Part shown: piece after piece, positions 1-9,829 of the stretch
How the letters are laid out: each line of letters opens with the position of its first letter
Position numbering within the stretch: position 1 is the first letter of the stretch
Assembly (NCBI RefSeq): GCF_949987515.2
Contig: NC_082694.2
Span: 61,750,080-61,814,079 of the forward strand
Source: Delphinus delphis
Taxonomy: Eukaryota; Chordata; Mammalia; Artiodactyla; Delphinidae
DNA: 64,000 bases
Reading direction: 5' to 3'
Notes under the pieces: generated by a model
Told to the model about the DNA's origin: nothing
The model's database searches: none
The model's input: the letters and a program-made list of their open reading frames with translations, nothing else
Made by a program: the position numbers and the translations under genes

Positions 1-42
1 CACAGGAGCAGTTTGTAAGTTTGTGGAGTGTTTTGTGTTGTC

Positions 43-150
43 AGAATGATTGAGGTGTGCTACTGTTATAGAATGGGTGGAGGCCACAGATGCTAGATAG
101 ATGGGATGGTTCCGCACAGTGAAGAATTGTCCTACATCTTACCCACTTTT
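43..150 (+). mobile_element. MER20-like hAT-Charlie fragment
   Basis: A roughly 100-bp stretch follows the order of words in the MER20 DNA-transposon consensus: a 'gtgctactg' block, then 'gggtggaggccacagatgct', then 'gtgaagaattgtcc'. The terminal inverted repeats are not clear, so this is a fragment of a non-autonomous element with no coding capacity. The family name is from memory and should be treated as provisional. Confidence 0.4.
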
Positions 151-870
151 CACATATCTGAATGGGTATTTGTAGAGTGTAAGGCTGCCACATACAGTTG
201 TGTGAGTTGTGGACTGCAGAATTTTTGGAAGCACCATTGACATGGACCTGTTGGCATGGTGTCCCCATAGGACTGTGTTGTGCACAATCTGTACAGCTGT
301 AAGTGACATCCCTGCACACAGTAAAACACTGTTTATAGTTTCTGGAGTCTAAAACCTAACTCCGTTTTACGTGTAGACATTAACCTGGAACGGAAGTTGT
401 AGAGCAGATTTAAGTTTTGGGTGTGTGGTTGACCCTATGATCGTCCCGAAATGATGCTATGCTCTGCAAGTGAAGGTGTTTAAAATCACGACTACCTTGC
501 TCAGTATTGGCATTTGCTGCTGGTTCAGCTGAAATGGAAAGGAGTTGAAGCTGAGAGCAGGGGAGGTGTGGAGAGGGAAAAGTTAGGAGGAAGAAAAGCA
601 AGAAGGAATTCATGTTTCTGCACATGTGGGGTTGTGTTTTACTCATTTAAAACATAATTAAGCGACAGGACCAAGTTCTTTTTATTAGGGATACCTTTGG
701 ATTTGGGGCCGCCTGCCCTCCCAGGTCAATGGGTTTGAGTGGTGGCCATGAAATTCACACTCATCATGTACCAACACTACAGCTTTGCAACAATGCTTCC
801 TGTCATCTAACTTTGCCCATTCCAAACTCTGTCTGAGGACTTTCCTCTTACATCACATTTTCTGGGACAT
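151..870. other. Unassigned single-copy-looking DNA
   Basis: No recognisable repeat, exon or RNA gene. The open frames here are short, lack any family resemblance and overlap one another on both strands. The G-rich side near 540-600 is purine-biased but not a simple repeat. Confidence 0.5.
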
Positions 871-1359
871 TGTATTAGTTTCCTCTTGCTACTGGACATA
901 TTACCACAGATTTAGTGGTAATCTAAACAACACAATTTTATTCTCTTACTGTTCTGGAGTTCAGAAGTCTGAGACACACTAACTGTGCTAAAATCAAGGT
1001 GTAGGTAGGGCCATGTTCTCTCTGGAAGCTCTAGTAGAGACTCTATTTCTTTCCCCTTTCCAGCTTCTAGAGACTGCCTGCATTCCTTGGCTTGTGGCCC
1101 CATCCTCTATCTTCAAACCCAGCAGTGTAACATCCTCAAATCTCCTTTTTTTCTTTAACGTACACTCCCGTCTCCCTCTTATAGGGGCCCCTGTGATTCC
1201 ATTGGGTCCACCTGGATAATCCATGATCATCTCCGCATTCCAAGATCCTTAACTTAATCAAATCTGCAAAGTTACTTTTGCCATATAAAGTAACATATTC
1301 ATAGATTCTAGGGATTAGGGCATGTGTGTTTTGGGGGCACCATTAATTCACCTATTACA
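871..1359 (-). mobile_element. MLT1-type (ERVL-MaLR) solo LTR
   Basis: The segment begins TGTATTAGTTTCC and ends in ATTACA, the TG...CA ends of an LTR read on the reverse strand. Inside are typical MaLR words: 'aaacaacacaattttattctc', 'gttctggagttcagaagtctg' and 'aaaatcaaggtgt'. Near 1320-1345 the 'ttttgggggcaccattaattca' part matches the other end. The flanking five bases (gacat and gaaat) agree at four of five, consistent with an old 5-bp duplication. Length of about 490 bp is normal for the older MLT1 subfamilies. No internal retroviral genes remain. Confidence 0.7.
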
Positions 1360-1617
1360 GAAATTGACACCTAAAATACCCAGGTCAAGGAGAGGACGGA
1401 GGTGGGGGTTTGGTGGTGATGGTGGCAGTGCTGAGCTAGCGCCACATATCCAGCAAACTGTGAACTGTTCAGACACACCATCATTTCAGACCAACCCCCT
1501 CCCTTCCCATGGTCATGATACCATCTTAGTGATGTGGACATTTTGGTAATCATTAGTGCTGATCATGAAATATTTTTAGTCCTCCCTTTGGGCACATGGA
1601 CAACTTGCACTTCTCTG

Positions 1618-1943
1618 CCCTCTTAGGGTTAGGTGTGACCACGTGACTTGCTGTAATCAATGAAATGAGAACAGAAATGACAAATGTCAACTGTGGGCTG
1701 AGTTTTAAGGGCTGGTGCATGATTTGCTGTGTTCTCATTTTCCTGCCAGAGCAAACATGGCAGCACACAGATTAAATCTCCCTTGGTGTGGATTCCTGAG
1801 TGAAAGTAAATGGAGTAGGGCCCCCAGTAGATCCCTAAGGGACAAACACCCTGAATGATAAATGAAATTTCTTCTTTTAAGCCATTCAGATTTGGGGATA
1901 ATTTTTACTGCAGCATAACCTAGCCTTCCCTGACTGATATAGG
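1618..1943 (+). mobile_element. MaLR/ERVL-like LTR fragment
   Basis: The 3' part carries the words 'cttcttttaagccattcag', 'ggggataatttttactgcag' and 'cataacctagccttccctga', which end many MaLR-class LTRs just before the terminal CA. Upstream 'gtgaccacgtgacttgctgt' also fits. The 5' boundary is unclear and the subfamily is not assigned. Confidence 0.5.
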
Positions 1944-4348
1944 CATCCTCCATAAGAAACCAATTTAGGGCTTACTCCCTATCCTGATCCTTCCCACCAA
2001 GGCACCATTCCCTGATACCCTCCCTATTTATCAAGGAAGTCTTTTAGGGCCTAATATAACCCGACCACTTAAATCCCAGTTTGGAGGAGGCTGTTCATCT
2101 ATAGCTCCATTCACCTTTCCAAAATTTATAGACCAATGGTCAGAGTGAGCATGTCAGTCTGGTCTGAGAGAAGTACACTCATAATTGTATCTTTTAAAGA
2201 CCACACAACTGTTCTACTCAGTAGCCACTGTGGATTTCCCATATAAAACTCCACTGCTTTCCTCCACCTAAAGCACTGAGTCACTTCTTTCTGCACCTCC
2301 TGGTACCACCATTATTCTAGTAGTTGGTAGAATTTCAGCTTGCCCTCTGACATCTTTCTTCTGACCTATGGATACCAGCTGCCTGGGAGGAGAACAATGG
2401 GATGAACTTGTGGCAGCCGACTCCATCAGTCTTCCTCATGTGTGTCCACACCAGCCCTGGCCTCTCTGCTGAAATTCCACCAACTACACTAGAACCTAAT
2501 AATTAGTGCTGATTTCCCTGAAACAGCCCAGATATGCTTGAAAGAGTTCCTCAGCTCCATTGGCCCCATTTCATGTATCAGCAGTAAAGGGTAGAGCCTG
2601 AAGAACAATCATGAGGATGTACCTCTGACTTAGGAGTGCACCAGCCTTGGAAAACTCAGACCCAGCCCTGCTAGGGGAGACATTCTCATGTGGTGAGGTC
2701 AGCTCCATCCATGGACTTTTAAATAAATCCTGCCCATCCACCCAATGCATTACTGAGGATGTATAAAAACCTGTCTATGCAATTTCTGCGAACACCCTCC
2801 TGCTTACCTTGCTCTCTTTTCAATCCAGGCTCTGCTTCCTACCTCAGGATCTCCTTACATCAATGACCTATTCAGATGCATCTCTTTAGTTTTAACCTGA
2901 GTCATTTTACTTAGGATAGGAGCTTAGACTACTCTTCTGGCTCATGCACCTGCAGCTTTAGTAGAGAGGGGCTTTTGTCTCTAACCATCAACCTGGGCGA
3001 CCAGCTTGTGTGGACTCCTTCCTAGTGCATGGGTACCAGCTAGTGCCAGTCTCTGAACTTAAAAACTCTCCTCAGTGATGTCAGACCTGATCAGGGCTCA
3101 CAAATAGGACAAGATTGAATTTCTCATTTTTTTAGGTTAGCTTGACCTGAAGTCAAGAGTTCAGACATGTACTCAAGCTTATACTCAGAACTATTAGCTT
3201 TTAGATGCATCCACCCTTTCTAAGAAAGTAACTCAGGAGTTCCCTGAAAGAGAGGCAGGGAGACTAATACCTTCTAAGAATATCGAGGTCATGATGCTCA
3301 TGTTTTAAATCATGTCGGGGCAGGGGGATTCTTACAAACTAATGGGTAAGAAATTGCTCTGCTTCTCAGTGACTCTCCAGTGCCTTCCTAAAGCAAGCGC
3401 ATAGAGGGAATCATGAGCAGATGTAAACACCCAGCACAGTTGTGCGTTCCTCATTTATTACAGAGCTTCCGTGCAAGGAGAGGGGGACAAGCAGGCAGGG
3501 ATAAAAAGGGCAGCTTTTGTGTCCTTGAGCAACTCCTGGGAGTCGCTACCAACAAATTGGATAAAATTACAATTAAGACACTTGGGAAATTGAACCAGGA
3601 AAGTTCATCCTCCCATATTGAATTTTAAGGTGATTTCCGGTCATGGGGCAGGATAAAAGGAGGTCATTTTGAAACTGTGATCACATGGGAATATTGGTGT
3701 GAGGTTTGGGAACTTCTAAGAAACAGCAGGATGCCTTGAAGAATTGTATTAGTTTCTCCAATATTTGTTTTCTGTGAAATTTATTCCATTGAACCTTTGA
3801 AACAAAAATAAAGGGAAATATATTTTTGCTTCATTTTCAGTCAGTTATCGAGACAGAAAAATTCAGATTTCAATAATTCTAGACTCTTAACATCCAGAAA
3901 TTCAGAAGTAATTTTGCAAGCCTCTGAATATAGAGAAACAAAATAAAATAATAAAATAAACTAAATCGCTAACTCACCAATACACTGACTTCTGTTTTAT
4001 CTTGTGATTTGCCTGGACTCCAATAAACTACTTATTTCCCCCAATTTTGTGTGTGTTGATCCAGAATCATTTTTTGATTATTGTTAGATTGACTGAAGGC
4101 ATGTGAAACATTTTCATTTAAAACACAAGAAAAAGAAAAGATGTGAGGATGCAGCAGGGGTGAGAATAAAAAGCACGGGTACGGTGGTGCATTTTGTTTC
4201 AATTTAAAATAAAAAATTGAAAAGAGTTTAATTCTAGTTTATATCTCTTGTCTTAACTACGTGGAGTGTAACTGAACAAATAGAGATGAGATGCTTTATT
4301 CATTATTAAATGACACTTTGGCTAAATTAAACTCTTTATAAATAACTC
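1944..4348. other. Unassigned 2.4 kb; possible LTR-like part at 2640-3060
   Basis: I recognise no firm repeat or exon. The part from about 2640 to 3060 has an LTR-like look: an 'aaataaatcc' word at 2721, a TATA-like 'gtataaaaac' at 2761 and pyrimidine-rich sequence downstream. No TG...CA ends or target duplication could be fixed, so this is only a suspicion. The rest (3060-4348) is AT-rich with no long frame. Confidence 0.35.
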
Positions 4349-4350
4349 TC

Positions 4351-4375
4351 TGTGTGTGTGTGTGTGTGTGTGTGT
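4351..4375 (+). repeat. (TG)n microsatellite
   Basis: A pure TG dinucleotide run of about 12 units. The short frames that read MCVCVCVC through it are repeat translation, not genes. Confidence 0.95.
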
Positions 4376-4567
4376 ACAGAATTCAGTGACTTTGTACCAT
4401 ATGACCATTATGACATCATCTCTCCCTCCCCCCAGCAAATTACTCAACAAGGTGAGTTTTCTGTTGATAACAATTTCGGCTCTAATGGAAAGAAATATTT
4501 ATCTGACAAACCACAGCACGTTAGGATTGCTAAAAGAGTAACAAGGATTTGTAAAGAGCCCTAAAAC

Positions 4568-4663
4568 AGACTCGAGATCAGCATTTGTGGGTTCAAGTCC
4601 CAGCTCTGACATTAACTGCTGCTAACCTTGCCCAAATCACTGAGACCATTGAACCTCAGTTTC
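4568..4663 (+). mobile_element. MIR SINE, left part (split by L1)
   Basis: The words 'gggttcaagtcccagctctg', 'acattaactgctgctaacc' and 'cctcagtttctt' follow the MIR core in the sense direction. The element is cut at 4663-4665 by the full-length L1 and resumes after it at about 11910, where 'catctgcaaattggatgtga' is the expected next MIR segment. This orders the two insertions: MIR first, L1 later. Confidence 0.8.
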
Positions 4664-4676
4664 TTTTTTTTTTTTA

Positions 4677-5034
4677 ACATCTTTATTGGAGTATAATTGC
4701 TTTACAATGGTGTGTTAGTTTCTGCTTTATAACAAAGTGAATCAGTTGTACATACACATATATCCCCATATCTCTTCCCTCTTGCATCTCCCTCCCTCCC
4801 ACCCTCCCTATCCCACCGCTCTAGGTGGTCACAAAGCACCGAGCTGATCTCCCTGTGCTAGGTGGCTGCTTCCCACTAGCTATCTATTTTAAATTTGGTA
4901 ATGTATATATGTCAGTGCTACTCTCTTACTTCGTCCCAGCTTACCCTTCCCCCTCCCCGTGTCCTCAAGTCCATTCTCTACGTCTGCGTCTTTATTCCTG
5001 TCCTGCACCTAGGTTCATCAGAACCATTTTTTTT
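4677..5034 (-). other. L1 3'UTR
   Basis: Noncoding 3' end of the full-length L1, between the ORF2 stop at 5035-5037 and the T run. On the plus strand it contains 'catctttattggagtataat' next to the tail and a pyrimidine-rich block near 4780-4815. The 3' end is the part recognised by the L1 reverse transcriptase, and the same segment forms the short L1 insertions elsewhere in the window. Confidence 0.85.
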
Positions 5035-8000
5035 TTAGATTCCATATATATGTGTTAGATTACAGTATTTGTTTTTCTCTTTCTGACTTACTTCACTCTG
5101 TATGACAGACTCTAGGTCCATCCACCTCACTACAAATAACTCAATTTCATTTCTTTTTATGGCTGAGTAATATTCCATTGTATATATGTGCCACATCTTC
5201 TTTATCCATTCATCTGTTGATGGACACTTAGGTTGCTTCCATGTCCTGGCTATTGTAAATACAGCTGCAGTGAACATTGTGGTACATGACTGCTTTTGAA
5301 TTATGGTTTTCTCAGAGTATATGCCCAGTAGTGGGGTTGCTGGGTCATATGGTAGTTCTATTTTTAGTTTTTTAAGGAACCTCCATACTGTTCTCCATAG
5401 TGGATGTATCAATTTAAATTCCTACCAACGTGCAAGAGGGTTCCCTTTTCTCCAAACCCTCTCCAGCATTTACTGTTTGTAGATTTTTGGATGATGGCCA
5501 TTCTCACTGGTGTGAGATGATAATCTCATTGTAGTTTTGATTTGCATTTCTCTAATGATTAACAATGTTGAGCATTCTTTCATGTGTTTGTTGGCAATCT
5601 GTATATCTTCTTTGGAGAAATGTCTGTTTAGGTCTTCTGCCAATTTTTGGATTGGGTTGTTTATTTTTTTGATATTGAGTTGCATGAGCTGCTTGTAAAT
5701 TTTGGAGATTAATCCTTTGTCAGTTGCTTCATTTGCAAATCTTTTCTCCCATTCTGAGGGTTGTCTTTTCAATCTTGTTTATGTTTTCCTTTGCTGTGCA
5801 AAAGGTTTTGAGTTTCATTAGGTCCCATTTGTTTATTTTTGTTTTTATTTCCATTTTTCTAGGAGGTGGGTCAAAGAGGATCTTGCTGTGATTTATGTCA
5901 GAGAGTGTTCTGCCTATGTTTTCTTCTAAGAGTTTGATAGTGTCTGGCCTTACATTTAGGTCTTTAATCCATTTTGAGTTTATTTTTGTGTATGGTGTTA
6001 GGGAGTGTTCTAATTTCATTCTTTTACATGTAGCTGTCCAGTTTTCCCAGCACCGCATATTGAAGAGGCTATCTTTTCTCCACTGTATACTCTTGCCTCC
6101 TTTATCAAAGATAAGGTGACCATATGTGCGTGGGTTTATCTCTGGGCTTTCTATCCTGTTCCATTGATCTGTATTTCTGTTTTGTGCCAGTACCAGACTG
6201 TCTTGATTACTGTAGCTTTGTAGTATAGTCTTAAGTCAGGGAACCTGATTCCTCCAGCTCCGTTTTTCTTTCTTAAGATTGCTTTGGCTATTCGGGGTCT
6301 TTTGTGTTTCCATACAGATTGTGAAATTTTTTGTTCTAGTTCTGTGAAAAATGCCATTGGTGGTTTGATAAGGATTGCACTGAACCTGTAGATTGCTTTG
6401 GGTAGTAGAGTCATTTTCACAATGTTGATTCTTCCAATCCAAGAACATGGTATATCTCTCCACCTGTTTGTATCATCTTTAATTTCTTTCATCAGTGTCT
6501 TATAATTTTCTGCATACAGGTCTTTAATCTCCTTAGGTCGGTTTATTCCTATATATGTGTATATATATATATATATATATACACATATATATATATATAT
6601 ATATTATTCCTAGATATTTTATTCGTTTCATTGCAGTGGTAAATGTTTTCTTAATTTCACTTTCAGATTTTTCATCATTAGTGTGTAGGAATGCTAGAGA
6701 TTTCTGTGCATTAATTTTGTATTCTGCTACTTTACCAAATTCATTGATTAGCACTAGTAGTTTTCTGGTAGAGTCTTTAGGATTCTCTATGTATAGTATC
6801 ATGTCACCTGCAAACAGTGACAGCTTTACTTCTTCTTTTCTGATTTGGATTCCTTTTATTTCTTTTTCTTCTCTGATTGCTGTGGCTAAAACTTCCAAAA
6901 CTGTTGAATAATAGTGGTGAGAGTGGGGAACCTTGTATTTTTCATAATCTTAGTGGAAATGGTTTCAGTTTTTCACCATTGAGGATGATGTTGGCTGTAG
7001 GTTTGTCATATATGGCCTTTTTTATGTTGAGGTAAGTTCCCTCTGTGCCTACTTTCTGGAAGGTTTTTATCGTAAATGGGTGTGAATTTTGTCAAAAGCT
7101 TTTTCTGCCTCTGTTGAGATGATCATGTGGTTTTTCTCCTTCATTTTGTTAATATGGTTTATCACATTGATCGATTTGCATATATTGAAGAATCCTTGCA
7201 TTCCTGGGGTAAACCCCACTTGATCATGTTATATGATCCTTTTAATGTGGTGCTGGATTCTGTGTGCTAGTTTTTTGTTGAGGATTTTTGCATCTTTGTT
7301 CATCAGTGATATTGGCCTGTAGTTTTTCTTTGTGTGTGTGGCATCTTTGTCTGGTTTTGGTATCAGGGTGATGCTGGCCTCGTAGAATGAGTTTGGGAGT
7401 GTTCCTCCCTCTGCCATATTTTGGAAGAGTTTGAGAAGCATACGTGTTAGCTCTTCTCTAAATGTTTGATAGAATTCGCCTGTGAAGCCGTCTGGTCCTG
7501 GGCTTTTATTTGTTGGAAGATTTTTAATCACAGTTTCAATTTCAGTACTTGTGATAGGTCTGTTCATATTTTCTCTTTCTTCCTGGTTCAGTCTCGGGAG
7601 GTTGTGCATTTCTAAAAATTGTCCATTTCTTCCGTATTGTCCCTTTTATTGGCATATAGTTGCTTGTAGTAATCCCTCTTGATCCTTCGTATTTCTGCAG
7701 TGTCAGTTGTTACTTCTCCTTTTTCATTTTTAATTCTAGTGATTTGAGTCTTCTCCCTTTTTGTCTTGATGAGTCTGGCTAATGGTTTATCAATTTTGTT
7801 TACCTTCTCAAAGAACCAGCTTTTAGTTTTATTGATCTTTGCTATCGTTTCCTTCATTTCTTTTTCATTTATTTCTGATCTGATCTTTATGATTTCTTTC
7901 CTTCTGCTAACTTTGGGGCTTTTTTGTTCTTCTTTCTCTAAGTGCTTTAGGTGTAAGGTTAGGTTGTTTATTTGAGATGTTTCTTGTTTCTTAAGGTAGG

Positions 8001-8907
8001 ATTGTATTGCTATAATCTTCCCTCTTAGAACTGCTTTTGCTGCATCCCATAGGTTTTGCGTCATTGTGTATTCATTGTCATTTGTTTCTAGGAATTTTTT
8101 GATTTCGTCTTTGATTTCTTCAGTGACCTTTTGGTTATTAAGTAGTGTATTGTTTAGCCACCATGTGTTTGTATTTTTTACAGATTTTTTCCTGTAATTG
8201 ATATCTAGTCTCATAGCATTGTGGTCAGAAAAGATACTTGATACGATTTTAATTTTCTTAAATTTACCAAGGCTTGATTTGTGACCCAAGATAAGATCTA
8301 TCCTGGAGAATGTTCCATGAGCACTTGAGAAGAAAGTGTCTTCTGTTGTTTTTGGGTGGAATATCCTATAAATATCAATTAAGTCCATCTTGTTTAATGT
8401 ATCAGTTAAAGCTTGTGTTTCCTTATTTATTTTCATTTTGCATGATCTGTCCATTGGTGAAAGTGGGGTGTTAACGTTACCCACTATGATTGTGTTACTG
8501 TGGATTTCCCCTTTTATGGCTGTTAGTATTTGCCTTGTGTATTGAGGTGCTTCTGTGTTGGGTGCATAAATATTTACAATTGTTATATCTTCTTCTTGGA
8601 TTGATCCCTTGATCATTATAGAGTGTCCTTCTTTGTCTCTTGTAATAGTCTTTGTTTTAAAGTCTATTTTGTGTGATATGAGAATTGTTCCTCCTGCTTT
8701 CTTTTGATTTCCATTTGCATGGAATATCTTTTTCCATCCCCTCACTTTCAGTCTGTTTGTGTCCCTAGGTCTGAAGTGGGTCTCTTATAGACAGCATATA
8801 TATGGGTCCTGTTTTTGTATCCATTCAGCCAATCTATGTCTTTTGGTCGGAGCATTTAATTCATTTACATTTAAGGTAATTATAGATATGTATGCTTCTA
8901 TTACCAT
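5035..8907 (-). pseudogene. L1 ORF2 (endonuclease-reverse transcriptase), inactivated
   Basis: The ATG at 8907-8905 opens a frame that reaches a stop at 5037-5035, 1291 codons apart, close to the usual L1 ORF2 length. The endonuclease domain lies at about 8830-8160 and reverse transcriptase at about 7600-6600; a C-terminal region follows, ending QSEVSQKEKNKY...HIYGI. Damage is plain. A TAA stop at 8787-8785 follows YICCL where Gln is expected. The endonuclease motif normally GDFN reads GNVN (Asp to Asn, 8478-8476), while SDH is kept. The RT box normally FADD reads FAGD (Asp to Gly, 8808-6806 region: codon 6808-6806). Frames shift near 7610, 6500, 6060 and 5770, with a net return to the starting frame. 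A TA-repeat expansion lies at 6549-6604. In life the protein nicks DNA and copies L1 RNA at the nick; this copy cannot. Confidence 0.93.
6549..6604. repeat. (TA)n tract inside L1 ORF2
   Basis: About 56 bp of alternating TA with two short 'gtgtat/acacat' breaks, so most of it is self-complementary and can fold on itself. It is flanked on both sides by the word 'ttattcct', as if the repeat grew between duplicated copies of ORF2 sequence. Translation on the minus strand gives the [13 protein letters not shown] run, foreign to L1 ORF2. Confidence 0.9.
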
Positions 8908-8965
8908 TTTCTTAATTGTTTTGGGTTTGTCATTGTAGGTCTTTTCCTTCTCTTGTGTTTCCTGC

Positions 8966-9829
8966 CTAGAGAAATTCCTTTAGCATTTGTTGTAAAGCTG
9001 GTTTGGTGGTGCTGAATTCTCTTAGCTTTTGCCTGTGTGTAAAGGTTTTAATTTCTCTGTCAAATCTGAATGAGATCCTTGCTGGGTAGAGTAATCTTGG
9101 TTGTAGGTTTTTCTCCTTCATCACTTTAAATATGTCCTGCCACTCCCTTCTGGCTTGCAGAGTTTATGCTGGAAGATCAGCTGTTAACCTTATGGGGATT
9201 CCCTTGTGTGTTATTTGTTGTTTTTCCCTTCCTTTAAATTTTTTTTCTTTGTATTTAATTTTTGATAGTTTGATTAATATGTGTCTTTGCGTGTTTCTCC
9301 TTGGATTTATCGTTTATGGGACTCGCTGTGCTTCCTGGACTTGATTGACTCTTTTCTTCCCCATATTAGGGAAGTTTTCAACTATAATGTCTTCAAATGT
9401 TTTCTCAGTCCCTTTCTTTTTTGCTTCTTTTTCTGGGACCCCTATCATTTGAATGTTGGTGCATTTAATGTTGTCCCAGAGGTCTCTGAGACTGTCTTGA
9501 ATTCTTTTCATTTTTTTTTCTTTATTCTGCTCTGTAGTAGTTATTTCCACTATTTTGTCTTCCAGGTCACTTATCCTTTCTTCTGCCTCAATTATTCTAC
9601 TATTGATCCCATCTAGGGCATTTTTAATTTCATTTATTGTTTTGTTCATCATTGTTTGTTTGCTCTTTAGTTTTTCTAGGTCCTTGTAAAACATTTCTTG
9701 TATTTTCTCCATTCTATTTCCAAGATTTTGAATCATCTTTACTATTATTATTCTGAGTTCCTTTTCAGGTAGCCTGCCTATTTCATTTTCATTTGTTAGG
9801 TCTGGTGGGTTTTTGCCTTGCTCCTTCAT
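8966..9829 (-). pseudogene. L1 ORF1 (RNA-binding chaperone), inactivated
   Basis: The frame opens at ATG 9829 (MKEQGKNPPDL...) and, ignoring two stops, ends ...MLKEFL at the TAG at 8968-8966, about 287 codons. The N-terminal part is a heptad-like coiled coil (IQNLGNRMEKIQEMF...ISDLEDKIVEI), used for trimer formation in this family. RRM-like sequence follows from about codon 115 (LWDNIKCTNIQMIGVPE), then the C-terminal domain (WQDIFKVMKEKNLQPRLLYP). Stops lie at 9316-9314 after QRVP and at 9166-9164. A small in-frame gap is likely near 9240, where the basic KEKK...REKQQ segment is shorter than usual. An upstream in-frame TAA before the ATG supports this start. The ORF1-ORF2 spacer is about 58 bp. 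Confidence 0.88.

Noticed and set aside
2640..3060. Possible complete retroviral LTR with TATA box
   Set aside because: TATA-like and AATAAA-like words are present, but no TG...CA ends, target duplication or family match could be established.
6555..6911. 118-codon plus-strand frame
   Set aside because: Antisense shadow of the L1 ORF2 RT region plus the TA tract.
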